From Marivirga harenae (lineage in GTDB: Bacteria > Bacteroidota > Bacteroidia > Cytophagales > Cyclobacteriaceae): a stretch of 64,000 bases of DNA. Shown piece after piece: positions 56,034 through 64,000 of this stretch (position 1 is its first letter; every line of letters starts with the position of its first letter). A program made the translations under genes and the position numbers. The stretch covers positions 1,819,501-1,883,500 of the forward strand of contig NZ_CP130565.1 in assembly GCF_030534335.1 (NCBI RefSeq). Direction: 5' to 3'. Below the pieces are notes generated by a model. That model searched no databases, had not been told where the DNA came from, and saw nothing but the letters and a program-made list of their open reading frames with translations.

Positions 56034-56462
56034 TTAGCTTATTTCAACTAACTCAATTTCAAAATTTAAGTCTTTTCCTGCTAAAGGGTGATTAGCATCT
56101 AAAACTATATGATCATCATTTACTTCTGCTACTAAAACAGGTAAAGCTTGACCGTCAGGCTGTTGCATTGATAATTGCATGCCCACCTCAGGTTTTATTT
56201 CTTCCGGAACTTTATCTTTAGGAACCGGAACCATCATATCATCTCTTTTGTCACCATAAGCTTCCGCGCTTGGGATATCTGCAGTTTTCTTATCTCCAAC
56301 TGCCATTCCGTCTACCGCATTGTCAAAACCGGCAATCATCTGTCCTGCACCCAATTCAAATTCGATTGGTTCTCTTTCCAAAGAACTATCGAAAACAGTG
56401 CCGTCAGTTAATTTACCTGTGTAGTGAACTTTTACTTTGTCGCCTTTTTTTGCTGTTGACAT
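56034..56462 (-). CDS. FKBP-type prolyl isomerase, SlyD-like
   Basis: This is a 142-residue cytoplasmic prolyl isomerase and folding helper. The FKBP core opens with VKVHYTGKLTDGTVFDSS and contains FELGAGQMIAGFDNAVDGM. An insert-in-flap domain (about residues 70-125, AEAYGDKRDDMMVPVPKD...) places it in the SlyD/FkpB group, but the His-rich metal tail of SlyD is missing. It is divergent from the ntrC-like gene, and the 220 bases between them contain a -7 box for this gene and a 12-base dyad. Confidence 0.92.
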   Translation of the reverse strand: MSTAKKGDKVKVHYTGKLTDGTVFDSSLEREPIEFELGAGQMIAGFDNAVDGMAVGDKKTADIPSAEAYGDKRDDMMVPVPKDKVPEEIKPEVGMQLSMQQPDGQALPVLVAEVNDDHIVLDANHPLAGKDLNFEIELVEIS

Positions 56463-56496
56463 AATTTTTGCTTTTGTAATTTGCTTTTGTAAACTG

Positions 56497-56504
56497 CAAA
56501 GCTA
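56497..56504 (-). promoter_or_regulatory. Possible -7 box for the FKBP gene
   Basis: The minus strand reads TAGCTTTG, a perfect TAnnTTTG match, 35-42 bases before the start codon. A TTG lies upstream at 56519-56521 but with a spacer of 14, shorter than usual. Confidence 0.4.
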
Positions 56505-56552
56505 CCATTATCATTCCCCAAAGAAAAAATATTCTCCATTAAATCCTAAAAT

Positions 56553-56589
56553 TGTTCATTTTCGCAACATTATCGTACGAAAATGAACA
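56553..56589. promoter_or_regulatory. Operator-like dyad upstream of the ntrC-like gene
   Basis: TGTTCATTTTCG (56553-56564) and CGAAAATGAACA (56578-56589) are a perfect 12-base inverted repeat with a 13-base centre, about 95 bases before the ntrC-like start. The size and symmetry suit a dimeric activator or repressor, possibly the NtrC-like protein itself. Confidence 0.6.
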
Positions 56590-56682
56590 GTATTTATTTG
56601 TGATTTATTAAATTGTGAACACTTGAGCCTTATTTTGGCTTTGGCATTGTTTTTATCCAAATATCAATACAAGCAATAAAGT

Positions 56683-58074
56683 ATGGAAAAAGAAATAAAT
56701 AAGGTTCTAATTATCGATGATGATGAGGATGTATTGTTCGCAGCTAAAATGCTGTTAAAAAAACACGTAAAGGAAGTGATCATTGAAAAAGATCCTCGCA
56801 AGATTCCTTTCTTATTGAATCAAGCTACTTATGATGTCATCTTGCTGGACATGAATTTTAGTCAAGATACCACAAGCGGAAAAGAAGGGATGTATTGGTT
56901 GGAACAAATCAAAGAACGGGACCCAAAAGCAGTTGTGATTTTAATTACCGCTTTTGGGGATGTAGAAACTGCGGTAAATGCCTTGAAAAAAGGGGCTACT
57001 GATTTTGTGTTAAAGCCTTGGCAAAATGAAAAATTGGTGGCGACTATCCATGCTGCTTCACAATTGAAGAATTCCTACAATCAAGTAAGTCGATTAGAAC
57101 AAGAAAAGCAACAATTGGAAGAATCTATAGATGCTCCTTTTAAATCAATAATTGGGGAAAGTAAGGCTTTACAGAATGTCTTCACTATTATTGATAAAGT
57201 GGCAGCTACAGATGCCAATGTTTTGATTTTGGGTGAAAACGGAACTGGAAAGGAATTAATTGCGCGTGCTTTGCATAAGAAGTCGAGCAGGAAAGATAAC
57301 TCTTTTGTAAGCGTTGACATGGGAGCTTTGACCGATTCGTTATTTGAAAGTGAACTATTTGGACATAAAAAGGGAGCTTTTACCGATGCTAAAATAGATC
57401 GGGCAGGTAGATTTGAGATAGCTGATAAAGGTACTATTTTTCTGGATGAGATAGGGAATTTAAGCGCTCCGCTCCAAGCAAAGCTTTTGAATGTCTTACA
57501 AAATAGAACGGTGACCCGTTTGGGAAGTAATGAAGCAATTCCATTTGATACGCGCTTAATCTGTGCAACCAATGAGGATATTAATGCTAGAGTTAACGAA
57601 GGTGATTTTCGACAAGATTTACTTTACAGAATCAATACAGTAGAAATTCATTTACCTGCTTTACGAGAAAGAATTGAAGATATCCCACTATTGGCTGAGC
57701 ATTTTATTGGCATTTATGCTAAAAAATATAAAAAAGAGAATATGAAAATTAGCCAAAATGCACTAAGGCTATTACAAAAATATCATTGGCCCGGTAATAT
57801 CAGGGAATTGCAACATGCCATAGAACGTTCCTTAATCATGGCCGATAATTCCACCTTAGAAGCCGATGATTTCTTCTTTTTATCTAAAGGAGGGAGTTCA
57901 AATTCTCTGCAAGCTTCAACTATGGATGATAGTTTTAATTTGGAAGACGTTGAGAGGCAAACCATTCAAAAAGCAATACAGATTCATGGAGGTAATATTT
58001 CGAAAGCAGCTGACGAGCTAGGGCTAACTAGAGCTTCTTTGTATAGAAGATTAAGTAAATATGACCTTCAATAA
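56683..58074 (+). CDS. Sigma-54-dependent response regulator, NtrC-like
   Basis: This is a 463-residue activator. The receiver domain (about 8-125) has the phospho-acceptor Asp56 in VILLDMNF and the Lys in LKPWQ. The AAA+ domain (about 150-385) carries Walker A GENGTGKE, Walker B GTIFLDEIGN and the sigma-54 contact loop as GAFTDA instead of the classical GAFTGA. The C-terminal Fis-type helix-turn-helix is GNISKAADELGLTRASLYRR. It overlaps the kinase gene by 14 bases. Its presence implies that sigma-54 is encoded elsewhere in this genome. Target genes are unknown. Confidence 0.94.
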   Translation: MEKEINKVLIIDDDEDVLFAAKMLLKKHVKEVIIEKDPRKIPFLLNQATYDVILLDMNFSQDTTSGKEGMYWLEQIKERDPKAVVILITAFGDVETAVNALKKGATDFVLKPWQNEKLVATIHAASQLKNSYNQVSRLEQEKQQLEESIDAPFKSIIGESKALQNVFTIIDKVAATDANVLILGENGTGKELIARALHKKSSRKDNSFVSVDMGALTDSLFESELFGHKKGAFTDAKIDRAGRFEIADKGTIFLDEIGNLSAPLQAKLLNVLQNRTVTRLGSNEAIPFDTRLICATNEDINARVNEGDFRQDLLYRINTVEIHLPALRERIEDIPLLAEHFIGIYAKKYKKENMKISQNALRLLQKYHWPGNIRELQHAIERSLIMADNSTLEADDFFFLSKGGSSNSLQASTMDDSFNLEDVERQTIQKAIQIHGGNISKAADELGLTRASLYRRLSKYDLQ

Positions 58075-59410
58075 TCCACTTCTAAAAAAGTTCTTAATAC
58101 GACTGATCTTGTTAATCTTGACAGTATTTGTATGGGCAATTGTTTCTGTTCATAATGAGTCTTTCTTTCTAGGATTGGTTTTTTTGGTACTGATCATTAT
58201 TCAAGCAAGGGCTTTTTTTAAAGAACAGGCTGCTAATGAAATCTCCATCAATCGCTTTTTGGAGCAATTGAAAAAGAATGAAATAGATTTTGAACCGGAG
58301 GAAAAGAATGAGGAGTTGAAAAATCAGTATAAAGCCATTATCAATTCAATTAAAGAGCGACAGAAGGAAAAAGAAGCCGAGTACCAATATTTCAGAAATA
58401 TAGTCCAACATGTCGGTATTGGTATTATTACGTTTAATAAGTCTGGTGACATTCAGCTATATAATTTTGCGGCAAAAAAATTATTGAATACTTCTTATCA
58501 AATAAATAATATCAATCAGCTCGCTAAAGTAAGCGAGGAGTTATTGGAAACCTTCAGGGAGCTAAAAACGGGAGGAAGTAAATTAATTCAAGTGAATATA
58601 GGCGAAGAGAGTAGGCAATTGTCAGTTTATGCTATAGAGCTGCAATTGCATGATAAGCACTTTAAATTAGTTTCGTTGCAAAATATTCAAACCGAACTAG
58701 ATGAAAAGGAAATGGAGGCATGGAGAAATCTTATTAGAGTATTGACTCATGAAATCATGAATTCCGTAACACCTATTTCTTCCTTAACAGGCACCACTCG
58801 TGAAATGCTGAGTGAATATAAAGTCAACGATGCGGAGCAAGTACCTATCAAAATGGATGATATGGAAGATTTAATGTATTCACTTAAAACCATCGAAAAT
58901 AGAAGTGAAGGCTTAATTAGGTTCTTGAATGAGTTTAGAAACTTGACCCATACTCCAACTCCAAAGCTCAAAAGCGAAAACATCAATATTCTTTTGGAAG
59001 GAATTTGCTTGCTTATGAGCAAAGATTTAAAGGGGAAATCAATTCATGTTCACAAGGCACTTGACGAACGGATTCCCGAAATTTCAATTGATCGGGAGTT
59101 GATTGAACAAGTAATCATCAATTTAGTTAAAAATGCTTCAGAGTCCTTCGATTCAGATCAACTTGAAAAAAATATATGGATTAGTTCCAACCTCGATGCC
59201 AAAAAAAGAGTCGTTATAAGTGTGAAAGATGACGGAACAGGAATAGAACCTGAAGCATTAACTAAAATATTTATTCCGTTCTTTACTACCAAGAAAAACG
59301 GCTCAGGTATCGGATTGAGTCTATCAAAAGAAATAATGAGAAAACATTCAGGTAATATATCAGTTCAATCAACGTTAGGACTTGGAACAGAGTTTGTATT
59401 AAAATTTTAG
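58061..59410 (+). CDS. Sensor histidine kinase, NtrY-like
   Basis: This is a 449-residue kinase. Two N-terminal membrane helices (about 10-50) with almost no periplasmic loop are followed by a linker and a PAS-like domain (about 110-215). The HisKA block is RVLTHEIMNSVTPISSL with His230. The HATPase domain has NLVKNASESF (N), DDGTGIE (G1) and GSGIGLSL (G2). With so little outside the membrane it probably senses a membrane or internal signal. The 14-base overlap with the NtrC-like gene marks it as that regulator's partner. Confidence 0.92.
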   Translation: MTFNNPLLKKFLIRLILLILTVFVWAIVSVHNESFFLGLVFLVLIIIQARAFFKEQAANEISINRFLEQLKKNEIDFEPEEKNEELKNQYKAIINSIKERQKEKEAEYQYFRNIVQHVGIGIITFNKSGDIQLYNFAAKKLLNTSYQINNINQLAKVSEELLETFRELKTGGSKLIQVNIGEESRQLSVYAIELQLHDKHFKLVSLQNIQTELDEKEMEAWRNLIRVLTHEIMNSVTPISSLTGTTREMLSEYKVNDAEQVPIKMDDMEDLMYSLKTIENRSEGLIRFLNEFRNLTHTPTPKLKSENINILLEGICLLMSKDLKGKSIHVHKALDERIPEISIDRELIEQVIINLVKNASESFDSDQLEKNIWISSNLDAKKRVVISVKDDGTGIEPEALTKIFIPFFTTKKNGSGIGLSLSKEIMRKHSGNISVQSTLGLGTEFVLKF

Positions 59411-59429
59411 TGATTACCCTTTAAAAAGT

Positions 59430-59437
59430 TATATTTG
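59430..59437 (+). promoter_or_regulatory. -7 box of the acyl carrier protein gene
   Basis: TATATTTG matches TAnnTTTG in the 44-base gap after the kinase gene. Transcription would start near 59444, just before the ATG at 59455, which argues against using the GTG at 59437 as start. Confidence 0.45.
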
Positions 59438-59454
59438 TGGAAAAAATAATTAAA

Positions 59455-59706
59455 ATGCCAAAAGAAGAAATTCAAAAAACTATTACAAACATATTAGTTG
59501 AGAAACTTGGGATTGCTAGCTCAGAGGTGACTGCAGACGCGAGTTTTATCAAGGATTTGGGAATAGATTCATTGGACTATGCAGAATTGGTGATGGAATT
59601 CGAACAAAATTTCAATATCAGAATTCCAGATATGGATGCAGAAAAATTGTCTACGATTAATCAGGCAGTTAAATATATAGATGAGAAAATCCAGTCTGCT
59701 GACTAA
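59455..59706 (+). CDS. Acyl carrier protein
   Basis: This is an 83-residue carrier protein from the ATG at 59455. The phosphopantetheine site is LGIDSLDYAELVMEFE with Ser39, and helix II and the acidic recognition surface are normal. No fatty-acid synthesis genes are adjacent, whereas acpP usually sits beside fabF, so this may be a second, specialised carrier (for example for a lipid or secondary acyl product) rather than the main AcpP. It follows the NtrY-like kinase by 44 bases, has its own -7 box and is closed by a terminator. Confidence 0.9.
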   Translation: MPKEEIQKTITNILVEKLGIASSEVTADASFIKDLGIDSLDYAELVMEFEQNFNIRIPDMDAEKLSTINQAVKYIDEKIQSAD

Positions 59707-59737
59707 AAATTCTTAATAGTACCGGCTTTGATTTAGT

Positions 59738-59772
59738 ACCGATGGCAAAATCTTATTGACCATCGGTTTTTT
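59738..59772 (+). terminator. Terminator after the acyl carrier protein gene
   Basis: ACCGATGG (59738-59745) and CCATCGGT (59760-59767) pair perfectly, with a partly paired centre, followed by TTTTTA. Confidence 0.82.
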
Positions 59773-59888
59773 ATTTGTCCTCATAATACTCCATTCATCA
59801 AAACTAATGTTAAGTTTTGATGAATTAACTAACAAAAGTAGAAGCATATCGTTTTTTGCTCATTGTTTGCTAGCTACTATCAACCGTT

Positions 59889-62267
59889 ATGAAATTCAAA
59901 CTTTTAATTTTACTGATTTTTTCGGTCAGCCATTTACATGCTCAAAAGTATACTATAAGCGGATACGTCAAAGAAGCAGGTTCTGGTGAAGTTTTAATTG
60001 GTGCTACAGTTGTGGATAAAAACCAACCCGGAAATGGAATGGCCACTAATTTGTACGGCTACTATTCATTCGATTTGCCGAAAGGTGAGTACATCTTAAA
60101 AGCAAGCTATGTTGGCTATGCTTCGAAGGAAATGAAAGTTAGCCTTACGGAAGATAAATCGATCAACTTTAATTTACAAGAAGAAACTTCAAGTCTAGAG
60201 GAAGTAGTGGTCTCAGCAACAAGAAGTGATGAAAATGTCAGTTCTGTAAAGATGAGCACCGAAAAACTGCAAATTGACAGGATTAAATCTATGCCCGCGC
60301 TTTTTGGGGAAGTGGATATAGTGAAGAGCTTACAATTATTGCCGGGAGTTTCTACCGCTGGAGAAGGTACATCGGGCATGTTTGTGAGAGGAGGAAGCTC
60401 AGATCAGAACTTAATTTTACTTGATGAAGCAACCGTGTACAATGCCAGTCATTTGTTAGGATTCTTTTCAGTTTTTAATCCTGATGCGGTAAAAAATGTA
60501 GAGATCTATAAAGGAGGTATTCCTGCCAAGTATGGAGGAAGGATTTCTTCCATTTTGGATATTCAAATGCGTGAAGGGAATAATCAGGAATTTGAGGCCT
60601 CGGGCGGCATTGGTAGTATTAGCAGTCGTTTAACTGCAGAAGTCCCGCTAGTTAAGGGGAAATCTTCCTTGCTTCTTTCTGGAAGGAGAACCTATGCTGA
60701 TCTATTTTTAACTTTTGCGCAGGACGAAAATATCAGAAACAACACATTATACTTCTACGATTTTAACACCAAATTTAACTATCGCTTTAGCGATAAAGAT
60801 AAAATTTTCGTTTCTGGGTACTTTGGACGTGATAACCTGGGATTCCAAGATTTATTTGGATTCGATTGGGGGAATGCAACAGTATCTACCAGATGGAACC
60901 ACCTTTTCAATGATAAACTATTTCTAAATACTACTTTGCTGTATAGTAATTTTGACTACGGATTTGATATAAATACTGCAGGTTCAGGCTTTATTTGGAA
61001 TTCTGGTTTACTAGAATACAATTTAAAACTGGATTTTGATTATTTTTTAAATAACAATAATACTCTTTTCTTTGGAGCTAATGCTATTTACCATGTTTTT
61101 GCACCTGCAGAAATACAGTCACAAGATTCTAATGTGCAAGACTTCAATCTTCAAAATGATTATGCCGTTGAAACCGCTCTTTATGTAAGTAATCAACACA
61201 CGATTACTGATAAATTAAGCATGGAATATGGCCTTCGCTACTCATCTTTTGCTAAAATAGGCGCAGATTCTGTTTCTATTTATACTGAGGGACAAAGGAA
61301 AAGTCCTGAAAATGAAATCAGGACTGATGTTTATGAAAGTGGGGAATTAGTAAAACACTATGGAGGTTTTGAACCAAGATTGGGAATTCGGTATCTCGTC
61401 AATTCTAAAACTAGTTTGAAGGCATCCTACAATAGAATGCGTCAATACTTGCAAGTAGCTACTAATGCTACAGCAGGGTTCCCAACTGACCGATGGATTC
61501 CAGCTGATTATCATATAAAGCCAGTAATCGGGGATCAAGTAGCCATTGGATATTTTAGAAACCTGAAAGACAATGCATGGGAAATATCAGTTGAAGGTTA
61601 TTACAAATGGCTACAAAATGTGGTGGATTTCCTACCTGGAGAAGATGTTTTGCTAAATGACAGAATAGAAACAGCAGTTGCTGAGGGAAAAGCTTGGTCA
61701 TATGGAGCCGAATTTATGTTGAGGAAAAATACTGGAAAAACTTCAGGTTGGATAAGTTATACTTTAGCAAGAACCCAGCGACAAATTGAAGGGGTGGCTA
61801 GTGGTGATCCCTATTTGGCTCGCTATGACAAACCACATGATATTTCAGTAGTAGTATCACATAAATTTTCCGAACGACTATCATTTTCTGGTAATTGGGT
61901 GTATGCTAGTGGTGCAGCGGTAACCTTTCCTGAAGGAAGATATATCATGAGCGGGCAAAATATTCCATATTATGATGATTCCAAAAGAAACACCAGCAGA
62001 ATGCCTGATTTTCACCGAATGGATTTAGGCCTGACTTACGAATTAAAAAGTAGATGGAAGCGCTATGATCACGAGATTAATGTTTCTTTCTATAATGTAT
62101 ATAACCGTAAAAATCCATTTTCTATAGAATTCAGAGAGGTCAATAACAATGATCCAAATTTCAGTGAATCTCAAGATGGTCCGATAACGAGTACTAGACC
62201 TGCTGCAGTAAAAACTGCTTTGTTTGGCATTATTCCTTCCATCACCTATAACTTTTCTTTTAACTAA
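59889..62267 (+). CDS. TonB-dependent receptor with DUF4249 partner
   Basis: This is a 792-residue outer-membrane receptor. The signal peptide ends at LHAQ. Residues about 22-105 form the carboxypeptidase-regulatory-like domain (YTISGYVKEAGSGEVLIGAT). The plug (about 110-225) includes FVRGGSSDQNLILLDEATVY and IYKGGIPAKYGGRISSILD. The rest is the beta-barrel, ending in SITYNFSFN with a near-terminal Phe. It is smaller than SusC proteins and lacks their features. The following DUF4249 gene overlaps it by one base. In Bacteroidota this pair recurs as a receptor with its accessory lipoprotein. The substrate is unknown. Confidence 0.92.
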   Translation: MKFKLLILLIFSVSHLHAQKYTISGYVKEAGSGEVLIGATVVDKNQPGNGMATNLYGYYSFDLPKGEYILKASYVGYASKEMKVSLTEDKSINFNLQEETSSLEEVVVSATRSDENVSSVKMSTEKLQIDRIKSMPALFGEVDIVKSLQLLPGVSTAGEGTSGMFVRGGSSDQNLILLDEATVYNASHLLGFFSVFNPDAVKNVEIYKGGIPAKYGGRISSILDIQMREGNNQEFEASGGIGSISSRLTAEVPLVKGKSSLLLSGRRTYADLFLTFAQDENIRNNTLYFYDFNTKFNYRFSDKDKIFVSGYFGRDNLGFQDLFGFDWGNATVSTRWNHLFNDKLFLNTTLLYSNFDYGFDINTAGSGFIWNSGLLEYNLKLDFDYFLNNNNTLFFGANAIYHVFAPAEIQSQDSNVQDFNLQNDYAVETALYVSNQHTITDKLSMEYGLRYSSFAKIGADSVSIYTEGQRKSPENEIRTDVYESGELVKHYGGFEPRLGIRYLVNSKTSLKASYNRMRQYLQVATNATAGFPTDRWIPADYHIKPVIGDQVAIGYFRNLKDNAWEISVEGYYKWLQNVVDFLPGEDVLLNDRIETAVAEGKAWSYGAEFMLRKNTGKTSGWISYTLARTQRQIEGVASGDPYLARYDKPHDISVVVSHKFSERLSFSGNWVYASGAAVTFPEGRYIMSGQNIPYYDDSKRNTSRMPDFHRMDLGLTYELKSRWKRYDHEINVSFYNVYNRKNPFSIEFREVNNNDPNFSESQDGPITSTRPAAVKTALFGIIPSITYNFSFN

Positions 62268-63130
62268 TGAAAGCGAGCAGAAACAAAATATTAAGCCTTC
62301 TTTTAGCGGTATTAGTGAGCTGGTCTTGTCAAGAAATTATCGATTTGGATTTGGAACAGTCAGAACCTAAGTTGGTCATTGAAGGCAGGTTGGTCAATGA
62401 GAGATCGTTTCAGAAAGTAAAAATTTCAGAGAGCTTAAATTATTATGATACTAGCGGCTTGTCACCTTTTACCCAGGCCGAGGTTAGTTTACTGGATAGT
62501 GACTACAACGTAATCGATGAATTTGTTTATTATAGTGAAGACAGTGCTTATAGATCTAACAGACCGATAGAGCTTTCTGTAGGACAAGAATACATTCTTC
62601 AAATTGAAGCTAAAGGTGAATTGTTAGAGGCAAAAGGTGAAATTTTAGAGAATGCCACTTTGGATTCTTTGTATTATTTATCAGCTGAAGAATTAAATAG
62701 TTTAGGTCAACCTGCCTTCGGGGACGGGTTCTTCATGTTTGTGAACGGAAAATTGAATAATGAAGGAATTGAATATTTTAAGCTTGATGTAATCGTAAAT
62801 GATACCCTTCAAAATTCTAGAGGGGATTTGTCAAACTCTGTTTTAACGTCAGAATTTTTTGGTAAAGAGTTTAGTGCATTACCAATTCCTGGTTCGTTCG
62901 AAGAGGAGGATTCTGTTGGATTGGAGCTTTACACAATAAATGAGGACGTCTACCAGTATTATGTTGAGTTTATTAATCTGCTATTTAACGATGGAGGGGT
63001 TTTCAGTCCACCACCAGTGAATCCGACATCTAATATAAAGAACATAACAAACCCTGAAAATAAACCTTTAGGATTCATTCAATTTAGCTCAATTCAAAGG
63101 AGAAGTATCGTAATAAAAGCTAGAGAATAA
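62267..63130 (+). CDS. DUF4249-family lipoprotein
   Basis: This is a 287-residue lipoprotein with lipobox VSWSC (Cys21) and the opening EIIDLDLEQSEPKLVIEGRL typical of DUF4249. Beta-rich segments follow (AEVSLLDSDYNVIDEF, LSVGQEYILQIEAKG), and it ends with IQFSSIQRRSIVIKA. It overlaps the TonB receptor gene by one base (TAATG), so the two products should be made together. It probably sits on the outer-membrane surface over the receptor, although its biochemical role is not known. The 171 bases after it hold a possible promoter but no gene. Confidence 0.88.
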   Translation: MKASRNKILSLLLAVLVSWSCQEIIDLDLEQSEPKLVIEGRLVNERSFQKVKISESLNYYDTSGLSPFTQAEVSLLDSDYNVIDEFVYYSEDSAYRSNRPIELSVGQEYILQIEAKGELLEAKGEILENATLDSLYYLSAEELNSLGQPAFGDGFFMFVNGKLNNEGIEYFKLDVIVNDTLQNSRGDLSNSVLTSEFFGKEFSALPIPGSFEEEDSVGLELYTINEDVYQYYVEFINLLFNDGGVFSPPPVNPTSNIKNITNPENKPLGFIQFSSIQRRSIVIKARE

Positions 63131-63181
63131 TTATTTCTATTGCTTGAACTTTTGTTGATTGTTATTCGCGAATTTTGTCCA

Positions 63182-63210
63182 TTGGTTTTTCCACTATTAA
63201 TTTAATATTG
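63182..63210 (+). promoter_or_regulatory. Possible promoter of the metallophosphoesterase gene
   Basis: TTG at 63182-63184 and TAATATTG at 63203-63210 are separated by 18 bases. The -7 box matches TAnnTTTG at all but one fixed position, and the spacing fits the Bacteroidota -33/-7 pattern. Confidence 0.35.
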
Positions 63211-63301
63211 AGTCTTTTTTAAAGGAATGTTACTATAGTTGTAATAAGTCTAAAAATCTTTTCAATTGTTTAACAGGCACTTAAACATGGAATAATAATC
63301 A

Positions 63302-64000
63302 ATGATGACCTTTAAGAAACCAATAAAGGTCATGATAACACACTATAAAACTTTAGTCATATCTGACGTGCATCTTGGCACCAAAGGATCCAAAGCGAAA
63401 GAACTTGTCAAATTTCTCAAGCAATGTAGCTGCGACCGATTAATTCTCAATGGAGATATTATTGACGGTTGGCAACTAAAAAAGTATGGCACCTGGAAAA
63501 GGAAACACACCCGTTTTTTCAATAGAATTCTTAAAATGATTGAGGATCATAAAACCGAAGTGATTTATTTAAGAGGAAACCACGATGATTTTTTGGACCA
63601 AGTACTTCCATTCAAAGTTGGAAATTTGACCATTACGCGTGATATAGTAATTGAGAGTAATGGTAAGAGGTTTTATGTTGTACATGGTGATATTTTTGAT
63701 TCTATTACTACAAATCTTAAATGGATAGCTAAATTAGGAGATGCAGGTTATACATTTTTGTTGTGGGTCAATTCTCAATACAATCAATATAGAAGGAAAA
63801 AAGGTCTGCCCTATTACTCTCTAAGCCAAGTAGTGAAATCAAAAGTGAAATCTGCAGTTTCTTATATTGATGATTTCGAAAAACAACTTGCAGAAATAGC
63901 AAAAATAAAGAACTGCGATGGAATCATATGTGGACATATTCACCAAGCTGCATTAAAGGAAATTAATGGTTTAATATATATGAATTCAGGTGACTGGGTT
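63302..64000 (+). CDS. LpxH-like metallophosphoesterase (partial)
   Basis: This open frame runs off the right edge. Possible starts are ATG at 63302, 63305 or 63332, all in frame. Conservation (TLVISDVHLG) starts after the last one, so 63332 may be the true start, but the upstream codons cannot be excluded. Calcineurin-like metal motifs are all present: SDVHLG, NGDIID, RGNHDD, VVHGD and GHIH. The pattern resembles the UDP-2,3-diacylglucosamine diphosphatase (LpxH) family of lipid A synthesis, but related enzymes with other substrates exist. About 220 residues are visible. A 10-base hairpin covers the possible starts. Confidence 0.85.
   Translation, partial: MMTFKKPIKVMITHYKTLVISDVHLGTKGSKAKELVKFLKQCSCDRLILNGDIIDGWQLKKYGTWKRKHTRFFNRILKMIEDHKTEVIYLRGNHDDFLDQVLPFKVGNLTITRDIVIESNGKRFYVVHGDIFDSITTNLKWIAKLGDAGYTFLLWVNSQYNQYRRKKGLPYYSLSQVVKSKVKSAVSYIDDFEKQLAEIAKIKNCDGIICGHIHQAALKEINGLIYMNSGDWV

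Noticed and set aside
56620-56670. Sigma-54 promoter before the ntrC-like gene
   Set aside because: TTGGC words occur, but no GG and GC pair has the required spacing.
57081-57572. 163-codon open frame on the minus strand
   Set aside because: It is antisense to the AAA+ domain of the NtrC-like regulator, where all motifs are on the plus strand.

Overview
The window is a gene-dense, AT-rich (by eye about 35-38% G+C) bacterial chromosome segment. The gene content is that of Bacteroidota, most likely a marine Cytophagales (a Marivirga-like organism is my guess, not proven). Supporting features are TonB-dependent receptors with an N-terminal carboxypeptidase-regulatory-like domain, many lipoproteins, families DUF4249, DUF4221 and DUF5687, a LytS/LytTR pair, a prolyl-isomerase gene trio, and promoter-like TAnnTTTG boxes with little Shine-Dalgarno signal. 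I found no rRNA, tRNA, CRISPR array, insertion sequence or prophage. No gap between genes exceeds about 260 bases.

Layout. 1-3652: an Oar-type TonB receptor followed by a fasciclin-domain lipoprotein that runs off the left edge. 3904-10571: an M14 zinc carboxypeptidase, a tiny cysteine-rich lipoprotein, a two-gene ABC exporter and NADP-type glutamate dehydrogenase. 10678-12496: three small envelope genes. 12640-14018: an SDR oxidoreductase and its TetR regulator, which share an operator-like sequence. 14106-16931: uvrA. 17151-22569: a LytS/LytTR two-component system, then a PKD/beta-helix lipoprotein and a small barrel protein, closed by tandem terminators. 22768-25553: an S9 peptidase broken by a one-base frameshift, and a lipoprotein. 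25786-28543: an MFS transporter and a DEAD-box helicase. 28578-31102: pyrC, an antitoxin with a toxin gene interrupted by an in-frame stop, and a LOG-family gene. 31348-39118: alpha-2-macroglobulin plus penicillin-binding protein 1C. 39224-43552: a DUF4168 protein, two small genes and dnaK. 43741-49600: an RNA methyltransferase, then on the minus strand three prolyl-isomerase-type chaperones followed by MoxR. 49794-52655: an RsbU/RsbV/RsbW-like partner-switching module. 52732-56462: RlpA, two lipoproteins, an SDR enzyme and an FKBP isomerase. 56683-59706: an NtrC/NtrY-like pair and an acyl carrier protein. 59889-63130: a TonB receptor with its DUF4249 partner. 63302-end: a truncated LpxH-like metallophosphoesterase.

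How the genes work together. The theme is envelope construction and surveillance: outer-membrane import, outer-membrane protein folding, peptidoglycan synthesis coupled to an A2M trap, septal RlpA, and three regulatory circuits (LytTR, partner switching, sigma-54 activator). I see no convincing new defence or biosynthetic system. The most checkable unusual points are the broken toxin and broken peptidase, the paired TetR operators, a sigma-54-type promoter in front of dnaK, a 12-base dyad in front of the ntrC-like gene, and several hairpins lying on or beside start codons.
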